From positions 557,833-621,832 of the forward strand of contig JANQAO010000001.1 of the NCBI GenBank assembly GCA_030386295.1: 64,000 nt of DNA. The letters are read 5' to 3'. Positions 1-10,633 of this stretch are shown here, in pieces. The notes under the pieces were generated by a model. The model saw only the letters and a list, made by a program, of their open reading frames with translations. It was not told the origin of the DNA and made no database searches. Position 1 is the first letter of the stretch. Every line of letters starts with the position of its first letter. Source of the stretch: Candidatus Persebacteraceae bacterium Df01. Its GTDB lineage: Bacteria; Pseudomonadota; Gammaproteobacteria; Tethybacterales; Persebacteraceae. Both the position numbers and the translations under genes were made by a program.

Positions 1-1
1 T

Positions 2-1699
2 GAAGTGGCGGCTAATGTGAGTATCCGTGAAGCACGTATTATTGTGACTCAAGTGCAGGCTTTACTGGAAAAATATCCGCAAGGCAGCATTGGTATATTG
101 GCACGCAGTCGTGGGCATTTAGAAACCATTTTAGCTGAGTTGGTTGCTGTTGGTATTTCATGGCGGGCAGAGGCGGTGGAAGCGCTTTCTAATCGCGCCG
201 TAGTTATGGATTTGTTAATTCTCACTCGCGCTATCAGCAATACCTTAGATCGTATTGCGTGGCTAGCTTTGTTGCGGACGCCGTGGTTTGGTCTGAACAA
301 CACTGATTTGTGGGAGTTGGGCTGTGTGGGTGAGGAAGTTCGTCTGTTGGAAGCACTAGAAAACGCAACGCGTACGGCACAATTAAGTGCGCATGGAAAA
401 CAAGTGTTGCGGCGCGGGCTGCCAGTATTGCGGCAGGCATTGGAAGCCCGTGCGCGACTGTCGCTTGCCGAAGTGGTGGAGGCGGCGTGGGTTGAGCTGG
501 GGGGTGTGGTTGGATTGGACGATGCCGATGAGGCGGATGCTCGGGATTTTTTGAATTTACTAGAGCGACACTGTGACGGAGGGCGGCTACCATCTGCAGA
601 ATTATTAGAGCAGGAAGTAAAAAAGCTTTATGCAGCACCGGCTTCTTGCGGCGACACCCGAGTTCAAATAATGACTATGCACAAAGCAAAAGGATTGGAA
701 TTTGACTCGGTGATTTTGCCAGGGCTGCACCGCCATCCCCGTAGTGCGGACAATGAATTGTTGCGCTGGCAAACGCATAGTGGAACATTACTGTTGGATG
801 CTCAGCCGGCTAATGACTTGGTGCCATCATTATTTAATTATCTGAAATATTTGGCCATACGTAAAGAACGCTGGGAACGAACACGCCTGCTTTATATTGC
901 CTGTACTCGGGCGCGGAAACGGCTGTATTTGTACGGTGAGACGTGTCGTGATGATGCTGGTTGTTGGCAGCCGCCCGGCAAGCGTAGTCTGTTGTCATGT
1001 GTGTGGGAGTCATTGCACCCAACGATGGAATTTGTTGAGGAAAACATCTCACCGGCGGACACATCAGCCGTGCTGCTAGTAGAAACTGCGCTTCAACGGT
1101 TGCCAGCACAATGGCAATTGCCATCACCGCCGGACAGCTTTATTGACAACGTTACATTTGCCGATGACGATGGCGAGCATGACTACGATGCCATCGCTTT
1201 GGGAGTGTTGGTTCATCAATTGTTAGAGCAGGTTTCAATGTGCGGCTGGCCGATTCAGCTGTTATCAACAACGTTAGAAGATGAATTGATGGAGCTTGGT
1301 ATTAACCCTGATAATCGGGAGAAGCTAGCACAAAAGGCGCTTCAGTGTATTAGTAATGTACAGTCGGATACTCGCGGACAGTGGCTGTTTGCCGGTACGG
1401 CGGTGCGGCGTGATTCAGAAATGGCGTTGGCAGTGGCGGACGGTAAAGGCGGATATGGCAATATTCGTCTGGATTTGCTTGTAGAAGAAGACAGTACCTG
1501 CTGGGTGGTGGATTACAAAACATCTATACCCCGAAATGATGAATCCACAGAACAGTTTTATGATCGCCAAATGAGGCAGTATCGCCCGCAGGTGGAGCGT
1601 TACGTTGCTGCCATGCGTCAATTGCGTTCGGATAAGCCGGTGCGGGGAGCATTGTATTTTCCCGCCATGATTCCGCCTGGTTGGGTGGAATTAACATAG
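2..1699 (+). CDS. UvrD/AddA-type helicase-nuclease, C-terminal part
   Basis: This is the 3' part of a gene that begins before the window; the reading frame is open from base 2. The protein carries the late superfamily 1 helicase motifs, MTMHKAKGLEFDSVILPG (motif V type) near residue 225 and LLYIACTRARKRLYLYG (motif VI type) near residue 295. These are followed by a RecB-family PD-(D/E)XK nuclease domain: a GVLVHQLLEQ histidine motif near 400, then RLDLL and DYKTS near 490-510, and a QYRPQVERY motif. Such proteins resect double-strand DNA ends for recombination in the RecBCD/AddAB style. The expected partner (AddB-like) would lie upstream, outside the window. The family is clear; the exact subtype is inferred. 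Confidence 0.8.
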   Translation, partial: EVAANVSIREARIIVTQVQALLEKYPQGSIGILARSRGHLETILAELVAVGISWRAEAVEALSNRAVVMDLLILTRAISNTLDRIAWLALLRTPWFGLNNTDLWELGCVGEEVRLLEALENATRTAQLSAHGKQVLRRGLPVLRQALEARARLSLAEVVEAAWVELGGVVGLDDADEADARDFLNLLERHCDGGRLPSAELLEQEVKKLYAAPASCGDTRVQIMTMHKAKGLEFDSVILPGLHRHPRSADNELLRWQTHSGTLLLDAQPANDLVPSLFNYLKYLAIRKERWERTRLLYIACTRARKRLYLYGETCRDDAGCWQPPGKRSLLSCVWESLHPTMEFVEENISPADTSAVLLVETALQRLPAQWQLPSPPDSFIDNVTFADDDGEHDYDAIALGVLVHQLLEQVSMCGWPIQLLSTTLEDELMELGINPDNREKLAQKALQCISNVQSDTRGQWLFAGTAVRRDSEMALAVADGKGGYGNIRLDLLVEEDSTCWVVDYKTSIPRNDESTEQFYDRQMRQYRPQVERYVAAMRQLRSDKPVRGALYFPAMIPPGWVELT

Positions 1700-1722
1700 T
1701 CTTTACCATTTTCCTATGTTAA
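1691..1722. repeat. 9-base perfect inverted repeat at the helicase gene end
   Basis: TTAACATAG (1691-1699, including the stop codon of the helicase gene) is repeated inverted as CTATGTTAA (1714-1722) with 14 bases between. It lies just ahead of coxB. It is AT-rich and has no T run after it, so it is a poor terminator; a protein-binding site for control of coxB is possible but unproven. Confidence 0.4.
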
Positions 1723-1741
1723 AATATGCGTTGGATTAACA

Positions 1742-2962
1742 ATGGATTTTCTCTCTTTCCGATTTTTTACCAATTTTCCCGGTTCAATATTGAGTCGCTG
1801 TTTTGCTGTCGTATCAGCTTTGGTGACGTCTAACGCTATTGCCGCTTGGCAAATTGGCATGCAGGAGCCGGCCAACGCTATCGCCGCCGAACAGCGGTGG
1901 CTCAATTCTTTTGCGATGTGGATTATCGTAGCTATCTCCATAGTGGTTTTTGGCGTGATGTTTTATTCTATTTTCAAGCACCGCAAGTCGGTTGGTCACA
2001 AGGCTGAGCACTTTCACGAAAATACCACTGTGGAGATTATCTGGACGGCATTGCCCATGTTTATCATTATCGGCATGGCGTTTCCCGCGACTAAAACTAT
2101 TATTGATTACAAAGACACATCCGCTCCCGATATGACAATCAAAGTCACCGGTTATCAATGGAAATGGTCATACGATTATTTGGATGAAAATGTGTTCTTT
2201 TACAGCCAATTGTCTACCTCGCCAGAAGAAATTGGTGGTAAATACTACAAATCAAATAATATTGCCAATCCCCAATCAGAAAATTATCTGTTAGAAGTGG
2301 ACAATGAAATGGTGGTGCCGGTAGGGAAAAAAATTCGCCTATTGCTGACCGCTGGTGATGTTATTCACGCGTGGTGGGTGCCGCAATTGGGCGTTAAACA
2401 AGATGCTATTCCCGGAATTGTGCGCGATGCGTGGTTTCGCGCTGACCACCCTGGAGTGTTTCGTGGCCAGTGCGCCGAACTGTGTGGAAAAAATCACGCC
2501 TTTATGCCGATTGTTGTGCGCGCCGTGTCAGAAGAAGATTATTTGGTTTGGGTGAAAGAACAAGGTGGAGGTATTAATAATGCGTCTGCAGAACCGGTGC
2601 GGGCGAGTGATGTATCTTCTGTCACTGCAGCTACGGAAGAGGTGCCACGAGCAGAATGGACAATGGAAACCGCCATGCAACAAGGAAAAGCCGCTTATGA
2701 TATAAACTGTGCTGCTTGCCATCAGGTTGATGGGACAGGGTTGCCACCGGCATTTCCGGGACTCAAAAAATCTCCCATTGTTATCGGTGACGTTGCCGAG
2801 CACATCAACATTGTTTTACGCGGTAAAGCGGGTACGGCAATGGCTTCTTTCAGTTATCTATCGGATGCGGACATTGCCGCCATTGTCACCTATGAGCGCA
2901 ACGCTTGGGACAACAACACCGGTGATTTGGTGGCGCCCGATGATGTTAAAGCGGCGCGCTGA
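1742..2962 (+). CDS. coxB: Cytochrome c oxidase subunit II fused to cytochrome c
   Basis: Subunit II of an aa3/caa3-type terminal oxidase, taking electrons from cytochrome c through the CuA centre in the periplasm. After an N-terminal signal-like stretch there are two membrane helices (about residues 58-80 and 97-118). The CuA ligands are visible: His209 in VIHAWW, then CAELCGKNHAFM with Cys244, Cys248, His252 and Met255. A C-terminal class I cytochrome c domain follows, with CAACH at about residue 323 and a late Met in GTAMASFSYL. The 406-residue length fits the caa3 fusion type. coxA, ctaG and coxC, which normally follow, are absent; pyrG comes next, so this subunit gene stands alone here. 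Confidence 0.93.
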   Translation: MDFLSFRFFTNFPGSILSRCFAVVSALVTSNAIAAWQIGMQEPANAIAAEQRWLNSFAMWIIVAISIVVFGVMFYSIFKHRKSVGHKAEHFHENTTVEIIWTALPMFIIIGMAFPATKTIIDYKDTSAPDMTIKVTGYQWKWSYDYLDENVFFYSQLSTSPEEIGGKYYKSNNIANPQSENYLLEVDNEMVVPVGKKIRLLLTAGDVIHAWWVPQLGVKQDAIPGIVRDAWFRADHPGVFRGQCAELCGKNHAFMPIVVRAVSEEDYLVWVKEQGGGINNASAEPVRASDVSSVTAATEEVPRAEWTMETAMQQGKAAYDINCAACHQVDGTGLPPAFPGLKKSPIVIGDVAEHINIVLRGKAGTAMASFSYLSDADIAAIVTYERNAWDNNTGDLVAPDDVKAAR

Positions 2963-3010
2963 TTTTTTCCGTTTCCTCCAAGACGGCACTTTCCCTTCTC
3001 TGTTGGCTGA

Positions 3011-5454
<2,444 letters not shown>

Positions 5455-5483
5455 TTAACGGGCGGATAGGTTTTAAATACCGA

Positions 5484-6359
5484 TTAATTTTGCGCGTCAG
5501 TACCTTTTTTTAGTAGTGCATCTATTTCATCGCCATCCGCACCATTTTGCAATGATGATAAATCACCGTCTTGCAGAATAGACCTAGCGCTTTGCACAAT
5601 CGCAGCATGGCCTACGCGAGCCAAGCCCCCACCTAAGCTGATGCGCGCCACTCCAATGCTGGCAAAGTCGGTAACACGATAAGTAGCTAGTGTACCGGTC
5701 GCCAGCACATTGATTGGCGCCGATAGGGTGTCGCATAGGTGCTTAACTGTTTCCATAGTTGGCAGCAGAGGAGCATACAAAACATCCGCACCAACTTCCG
5801 CAAAAGCACGCAGGCGGCGTACGGCTTCATCCACGTCGTAGTGACCATTCATTATGCCGTCGGCGCGGGCGGTTAGTACAAAATCGTCCGTTGCCGCTCG
5901 CGCAGTTTGGGCAGCTGCTGCAATACGGTTGACAGCATCATCAAAGGCGTACGGTGCAGAATCGGGTAGCATGGTATCTTCAACCGAGCATCCGGCAAGT
6001 CTTGCTGCTGTCGCCTGCCGCACTGTTTCGGCTACATCTTCTGGACGGTGACCGTAGCCATTTTCCAAATCGGCACTGATCGGCAACGGCGTGGCTGCCG
6101 CCAATTGTGCTGCATGGGCAATGGCTTCTTCGCGTCGGACATTTCCCATATCGGCAAGTCCTAGCGTAAAAGCGTGGCCTGCTGAGGTGGTCCCCAGCGC
6201 TTGTGCACCTATACCAGCGAGCGTTCGTGCTGTGCCGATATCCCAAGCATTGGCAAGTACGAAAGGATTGCCTTTTTGATGCAGAGTGCGGAAAAAGCCC
6301 GCTTTGTTGGATTGGGCTTTTAGTTTAGTTGATAAAGGAGATGGCGCATCGGATAGCAT
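5484..6359 (-). CDS. PEP mutase / isocitrate lyase family enzyme
   Basis: A TIM-barrel enzyme of the phosphoenolpyruvate mutase / isocitrate lyase superfamily. It shows NPFVLANAWDIGTARTLAG, LGTTSAGHAFTLG, PISADLENGYG (Mg2+-binding loop) and DFVLTARADG. The loop around SVEDT replaces the KKCGH catalytic motif of true isocitrate lyase, so cleavage of an unknown 2-hydroxy- or oxo-acid (methylisocitrate-, oxaloacetate- or phosphonate-type) is all that can be inferred. ATG at 6359 is chosen; an upstream ATG at 6389 would place the start inside the preceding rsxE-like gene, and neither has a good ribosome binding site. No phosphonate genes lie nearby. Confidence 0.75.
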   Translation of the reverse strand: MLSDAPSPLSTKLKAQSNKAGFFRTLHQKGNPFVLANAWDIGTARTLAGIGAQALGTTSAGHAFTLGLADMGNVRREEAIAHAAQLAAATPLPISADLENGYGHRPEDVAETVRQATAARLAGCSVEDTMLPDSAPYAFDDAVNRIAAAAQTARAATDDFVLTARADGIMNGHYDVDEAVRRLRAFAEVGADVLYAPLLPTMETVKHLCDTLSAPINVLATGTLATYRVTDFASIGVARISLGGGLARVGHAAIVQSARSILQDGDLSSLQNGADGDEIDALLKKGTDAQN

Positions 6360-6364
6360 TGTTT

Positions 6365-6973
6365 TTAAGGTGCGGTATTGAGTCCGCATTTACGTGCAGC
6401 TGCCAGCATCAGACCAAAAAGCATAAAGCCGCCTGCTGGTAGTAATGCTGAAGGCAGTGGCGCATTGCTGGCGTCAATAATCGGCGCTAACCCGCCGGTG
6501 CCTAGCCATTCGCGTGCTACCGCCAGCACTACAATTGCCACTAGCAAAGAGGCACCGCTATTCACGCCATCTATCAATGCAGCCAGTGGTGGCTGTTTGG
6601 AAGCAAAAGATTCTAACCGTGCTAGTACAGCGCAATTGGTGACAATGAGAGGTAGAAAAATACCTAACCGGCGATGCATTTCTGGTGCTAATGCCTCCGT
6701 ACTCATATCAACGATAGCAACCAGTACGGCGACAATAATTAAAAATATTGGCAGTCGCACTCCAGCAGGAAGTGAATGGCGCAGTAACGATACCGTAACA
6801 CCAGAAAATGCCATGACCAGCAATGTTAGCGTGCCCAGTGTAGCGGCGGCGGTTGTGGAAACGCTAACCGCTAACATGGGGCATAGTGCCAGTAAGCGCA
6901 CCATAACTACGTTGTCGCCAGCGCGGTTAGTAGTGATATTTTTGAGAGGAATAACCGGCGTAGACATTGTCAT
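6365..6973 (-). CDS. RsxE/RnfE-NqrD family membrane subunit
   Basis: A roughly 202-residue, six-helix membrane protein of the RnfE/RsxE/NqrD family, a core subunit of sodium- or proton-coupled ferredoxin:NAD or NADH:quinone oxidoreductases. The conserved cysteine half-motifs are present: LLALCPMLAVS near residue 30 and PLIVTNCAVLARLESFAS near residue 110; these hold an intramembrane iron centre in the characterised complexes. ATG at 6973 or 6967 are both possible starts. No rnfABCDG or nqr gene is in the window, so the rest of the complex is either elsewhere or lost. It lies between tgt and the PEP mutase-family gene in one minus-strand run. Confidence 0.82.
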   Translation of the reverse strand: MTMSTPVIPLKNITTNRAGDNVVMVRLLALCPMLAVSVSTTAAATLGTLTLLVMAFSGVTVSLLRHSLPAGVRLPIFLIIVAVLVAIVDMSTEALAPEMHRRLGIFLPLIVTNCAVLARLESFASKQPPLAALIDGVNSGASLLVAIVVLAVAREWLGTGGLAPIIDASNAPLPSALLPAGGFMLFGLMLAAARKCGLNTAP

Positions 6974-6981
6974 ATTATTAC

Positions 6982-8103
6982 TTATTTTGTTTCAACGGTT
7001 TCAATATCTCGTACGGTTTCTGCTAGCTTGCCAGTATCAATCGAAGCTTGCAGACGGCAAATAAGTGTACGATAGTGTGCCAAATTATGGAGTGTCATTA
7101 AACGTGCTGCCAGCATTTCGTTAATTGCTAATAAGTGATGTAGATATGCGCGCGAATAGCGACGACACACTGGACACAAGCAGTTTTCGTCCAACGGCAT
7201 CAGTGAATGGCGATGGCAGGCATTGCGTAATTTTATTTTTCCTGTAGTGGTGAATGCGGTGCCGTTACGGGCATTTCGGGCAGGCAATACACAGTCAAAC
7301 ATATCCATACCAGCGGCAACTGCGCGGGCGATATCGGCAGGCGTCCCTACGCCCATCAGATAGCGCGGCTTGTCGGTGGGAAGCTGTGCTGCGGTAGCGG
7401 TAACAATGTCGTTCATGATGGCTTTTTCTTCGCCAACCGCTAAACCGCCAATGGCATAACCGTCAAAATTTATATCAATCAATGCGGCAGTAGATTCGTC
7501 GCGTAATGATTGAAAAACGCCACCCTGTACGATGCCAAATAGTGCCGCTGGATTATCGCTGTGAGCTTGCTTGCAGCGTCGTGCCCAACGCATGGAGCGT
7601 TGCATGGAATTATTGATTGCGACCATATCACCGCCAGTGGGCGGACAATCATCTAATACCATAACAATATCACTGTTCAACGCACGTTGAATATTCATGC
7701 AGCCTTCGGGTGTGAGTTGACGTTGGTCGCCATTGTGTGGAGAGCGAAAGCAAGCGCCTTCTTCGGTAATTTTTATTCGCTCCCGTAGACTGAATAGTTG
7801 AAAGCCGCCGGAATCTGTCAATATCGGTCGCCGCCAGCCAGCAAAACCGTGTAAGCCGCCGTGGGCGGCGATAATGTCTTCACCGGGGCGTAGCCACAAG
7901 TGGAAGGCGTTAGACAGCATAATGTCAAATCCCGTCGCTGCCAATTCGTGCGGTGGAATACTTTTGACCTGTCCCAGCGTACCCACCGGCATAAAAGCTG
8001 GCGTTTGGATGTCGCCGCGCGGCAAATGAACAACTCCACGCCGTGCCATGCCGCATGTGGTAAGCGTTTCAAAGTGCACGGTCAAGTAGCATGGCATCGC
8101 CAT
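6982..8103 (-). CDS. tgt: tRNA-guanine transglycosylase
   Basis: Exchanges guanine 34 for preQ1 in the anticodons of Asp, Asn, His and Tyr tRNAs, the insertion step of queuosine synthesis. TDSGGFQLFSL carries the catalytic-site Asp, and FDCVLPARNARNGTAF is the family signature. The zinc site is CLCPVCRRYSRAYLHHL. The 373-residue length is normal. The start at 8103 overlaps the end of queA by 35 bases; a second ATG at 8097 is possible. The usual followers yajC-secD-secF are replaced by the rsxE-like gene. Confidence 0.96.
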   Translation of the reverse strand: MAMPCYLTVHFETLTTCGMARRGVVHLPRGDIQTPAFMPVGTLGQVKSIPPHELAATGFDIMLSNAFHLWLRPGEDIIAAHGGLHGFAGWRRPILTDSGGFQLFSLRERIKITEEGACFRSPHNGDQRQLTPEGCMNIQRALNSDIVMVLDDCPPTGGDMVAINNSMQRSMRWARRCKQAHSDNPAALFGIVQGGVFQSLRDESTAALIDINFDGYAIGGLAVGEEKAIMNDIVTATAAQLPTDKPRYLMGVGTPADIARAVAAGMDMFDCVLPARNARNGTAFTTTGKIKLRNACHRHSLMPLDENCLCPVCRRYSRAYLHHLLAINEMLAARLMTLHNLAHYRTLICRLQASIDTGKLAETVRDIETVETK

Positions 8104-9097
8104 AACTGTAAAAGCGTAATTTCTGTTGCACCGCTAGCTGGTAGGCGGACATGATTCGTTCACTGCCACCAAAGGCGCACACCAGCACTAGCAGTGATGA
8201 GCGCGGCAAATGAAAATTGGTAAATAGCATGTCGGCGATGCGAAAGTTAAAACCGGGTTTGATAAACAATGTTGTCTCATTGTCTCCTGCGCGTAATTTG
8301 CCATTATCTACCGCCGCTTCTAGTGTTCGCAAAACGGTAGTTCCAACCGCAATAATACGGCGACCAAGTTTTTTTGCGGTGTTAATGCGGGCAGCAGCCG
8401 TGGCGCTTACGGTATAGCGTTCGGCATGTAGTTTGTCGGTGGTAAGTCCTTGCCGCAACGGCTGAAATGTACCGGCACCCACATGCAGTGTAATTCGGAC
8501 AATATCAATTCCGCGAGTGCGCAGACAAGCAAGTAAATCAGATGTGAAATGCAATCCCGCGGTTGGTGCCGCGACCGAACCGCTGTGGCGGGCAAAAACG
8601 GTTTGGTATCGTGCTTGGTCGGTGGGATCTGGCAAACGCTTAATATAAGGAGGCAGTGGTGTTTCGCCTCGCCGCAGAAAACGCCGTCGTGCGTCAACGG
8701 CAGCTCCCTGACGATTGACCGCGCGTAATTGATAAAAATCTCCATGCCGTCCGCACACTACAAAATCACCACCGGCGTTTACCCGTGCGCCGGCGCGTAG
8801 TGGCTTGGAAGTGCGCACTTGCGCTAGCACATCGCTATGGTTTAAAAAGCGTTCGGCAAGTACTTCTACTTTACCACCACTGTTTTTTTGTCCATGTAAC
8901 CGAGCGGGTAGTACACGGGAATCGTTTACTACCAGAATATCGTCAGCACGCAATAAAGCAGGTAACGCATTGATGCGATGAATAGCAGTTGTATTGTCAT
9001 GTAAAGACAGAAGCCTGCCGCCGTCACGGTCATGGGGCGGATGTTGCGCGATTAGTGCCGGAGGTAAGTTAAAATCAAAAGAGTTCAGCGAATTCAT
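8069..9097 (-). CDS. queA: S-adenosylmethionine:tRNA ribosyltransferase-isomerase
   Basis: Transfers and isomerises the ribosyl part of S-adenosylmethionine onto preQ1-tRNA to give epoxyqueuosine. The protein begins FDFNLPPALIAQHP, as the family does, and contains VNDSRVLPARL, PLPPYIKR, VAAPTAGLHFT and HVGAGTFQPL. ATG at 9097 gives 342 residues and is preferred to a TTG at 9115. The next gene, tgt, performs the preceding step, so the two act in one pathway. The gene starts about 46 bases downstream of tRNA-Thr on the same strand. Confidence 0.96.
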   Translation of the reverse strand: MNSLNSFDFNLPPALIAQHPPHDRDGGRLLSLHDNTTAIHRINALPALLRADDILVVNDSRVLPARLHGQKNSGGKVEVLAERFLNHSDVLAQVRTSKPLRAGARVNAGGDFVVCGRHGDFYQLRAVNRQGAAVDARRRFLRRGETPLPPYIKRLPDPTDQARYQTVFARHSGSVAAPTAGLHFTSDLLACLRTRGIDIVRITLHVGAGTFQPLRQGLTTDKLHAERYTVSATAAARINTAKKLGRRIIAVGTTVLRTLEAAVDNGKLRAGDNETTLFIKPGFNFRIADMLFTNFHLPRSSLLVLVCAFGGSERIMSAYQLAVQQKLRFYSYGDAMLLDRAL

Positions 9098-9143
9098 AGA
9101 GGTAAAAAACGCCAAATGTTAGAAAAAATAGGCGAGAAACAAA

Positions 9144-9219
9144 TGGTGCTGTTGAGAGGAATCGAACCTCCGACCCACTGATTACGAATCAGTTGCTCTA
9201 CCAACTGAGCTACAACAGC
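9144..9219 (-). tRNA. tRNA-Thr (anticodon CGU)
   Basis: On the minus strand the sequence folds into a complete cloverleaf. It has a 7-bp acceptor stem GCTGTTG/CAACAGC, D-arm GCTC/GAGC, anticodon stem ACTGA/TCAGT with loop TTCGTAA (anticodon CGT), and T-arm GGAGG-TTCGATT-CCTCT. The discriminator is A and CCA is encoded. Length is 76 bases including CCA. It reads the ACG threonine codon. Confidence 0.97.
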
Positions 9220-9624
9220 GTCGGCGGGATTCTATCTTAACGCCTAGTAGCAGCGAGACTATATTGCTGTTTAAATTTGTTAAAAATAAGCGATGAGGTG
9301 CAACCACAAACAGAAAAATAAACAGATAAAAACCGTATTTTTTATGTTTTCCGAAAACTTAACGTAAATCAAGGAAATGGAGTGACGTGTTGTAGTATTT
9401 TTTCGATTGTTATGTGAATTTACTGTAATGAATAGCTAAACTTAGATGGCAAAGTGCTAAGAACTCCACATTTGCAAAAATAAAAAACGCAAAAAAGAGC
9501 TAGTAATTAGTCAATTCAGTTTTTTGAAAATATAAGATAAGTGAGGGACATTAAAGTCGGCAGGTTTTACAACAGGTGCTGCAATATTTTTGAGATTAGA
9601 GAGTTATAAATTGGCTCGTAATAC
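9220..9624. other. AT-rich gene-free region ahead of the ribosomal cluster
   Basis: No reading frame with family resemblance was found on either strand. The stretch is rich in A and T runs and holds a small palindrome, GTTTTC-c-GAAAAC at 9346-9358. It separates the leftward tRNA-queA-tgt block from the rightward ribosomal cluster, so it should hold control sequences for both. AT-rich upstream elements are common ahead of strong ribosomal promoters. Confidence 0.5.
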
Positions 9625-9654
9625 TTGCTTAGGTTTTTTTTACTATGCTATAAT
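9625..9654 (+). promoter_or_regulatory. Candidate sigma70 promoter of the str operon
   Basis: TTGCTT (9625-9630) and a perfect TATAAT (9649-9654) are separated by 18 bases, about 90 bases ahead of rpsL. A run of T between them and AT-rich DNA upstream suit a strong ribosomal promoter. Confidence 0.7.
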
Positions 9655-9660
9655 CCAAAA

Positions 9661-9695
9661 CCTGCCCAAAGATAAGGCAGGAAACGGTTTCTGCC
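9661..9695 (+). promoter_or_regulatory. rpsL leader with two competing hairpins
   Basis: CCTGCC (9661-9666) can pair with GGCAGG (9676-9681). The same GGCAGGAA (9676-9683) can instead pair with TTTCTGCC (9688-9695), including one G-T pair, around the loop ACGG. The two stems cannot form together, as in an attenuator or translational switch. The element lies in the predicted 5' leader of the str operon mRNA, about 50 bases before the rpsL start codon. Confidence 0.5.
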
Positions 9696-9745
9696 AGTGG
9701 TAGCGCCAAATTTAGTAAAGATGTCTTTTGTTGAAAACAAAAAAT

Positions 9746-10120
9746 ATGCCAACAATTAATCAGTTAACAAGAAAACCGCGGCGCTCAAAGGTATACAAGT
9801 CAGCGTCTCCGGCATTAGAAGATTGTCCGCAACGGCGAGGTGTGTGTTTGCGCGTTTATACGACTACGCCTAAAAAGCCTAATTCTGCTTTGCGAAAAGT
9901 GGCGCGGGTGCGGTTGGTCAACGGCTATGAGGTTACTTCTTACATTGGTGGCGAAGGTCACAACTTACAAGAGCATTCGGTGATTTTGGTGCGCGGCGGA
10001 CGAGTCAAAGACTTGCCGGGAGTGCGTTATCACGTGGTTCGCGGTTCTCTTGACACTTCGGGGGTGGAGAAACGTCGACAGGGACGATCTAAATATGGCA
10101 GTAAAAAGCCCAAGGAATAA
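9746..10120 (+). CDS. rpsL: 30S ribosomal protein S12
   Basis: S12 sits in the decoding centre of the small subunit and controls accuracy. The protein reads [15 protein letters not shown] at the start, then [20 protein letters not shown] with the Lys whose mutation gives streptomycin resistance in E. coli (wild-type here), then [14 protein letters not shown], which includes the Asp modified by RimO in E. coli. ATG at 9746 gives 124 residues; a TTG at 9728 in frame is ignored because the family start is MPTINQL. No strong Shine-Dalgarno sequence is visible. First gene of the str operon. Confidence 0.97.
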   Translation: MPTINQLTRKPRRSKVYKSASPALEDCPQRRGVCLRVYTTTPKKPNSALRKVARVRLVNGYEVTSYIGGEGHNLQEHSVILVRGGRVKDLPGVRYHVVRGSLDTSGVEKRRQGRSKYGSKKPKE

Positions 10121-10135
10121 CTTTTAGGAAAATTT

Positions 10136-10606
10136 ATGTCACGTCGCAGAGTTGCTGTTAAAAGAAAAATATTGCCAGATCCACGCTATGGTAGTGGTCG
10201 GTTGTCAAAATTTATTAATGTCATGATGGTGGATGGCAAAAAATCAGTTGCAGAGCGCATCGTATATGGCGCGCTTAGTGATATTGAAAAACGTCGTGGT
10301 AGTAATCCAATTGAGGTTTTTGAGGAAGCTATTGAAAATGTTCGCCCACAGGTAGAAGTGAAAAGTCGCCGTGTGGGTGGTGCTAACTATCAAGTTCCAA
10401 TTGAAGTTCGCGCTGATCGTGCGATTGCTCTAGCTATGCGATGGATTTGTGTTGCAATGCGCGCCGGAAGCGAAAAGTCATCCAGCCGCAATCTTTCTAA
10501 TGAGTTGGTGGAAGCCTCTGGGGGTAGAGGTAAGGCGGTAAAAAAACGTGATGACACTCACCGAATGGCCGCCGCAAATAAAGCATTTGCGCATTTTCGA
10601 TACTAA
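10136..10606 (+). CDS. rpsG: 30S ribosomal protein S7
   Basis: S7 nucleates assembly of the 30S head and contacts the mRNA exit region. The 156-residue protein has the expected [20 protein letters not shown] start, [18 protein letters not shown] and [13 protein letters not shown]. It follows rpsL by 15 bases and precedes fusA. In E. coli, S7 represses translation of this operon; whether the control is conserved here cannot be seen. Confidence 0.97.
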   Translation: MSRRRVAVKRKILPDPRYGSGRLSKFINVMMVDGKKSVAERIVYGALSDIEKRRGSNPIEVFEEAIENVRPQVEVKSRRVGGANYQVPIEVRADRAIALAMRWICVAMRAGSEKSSSRNLSNELVEASGGRGKAVKKRDDTHRMAAANKAFAHFRY

Positions 10607-10633
10607 TTTACTTGGTTTTATATCGCAAATATT

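Noticed and set aside
1691..1730. Possible dif/Xer site because TATGTTAAA resembles the XerD arm
   Set aside because: The arms are 14 bases apart, not about 6, and the left half does not match the XerC arm.
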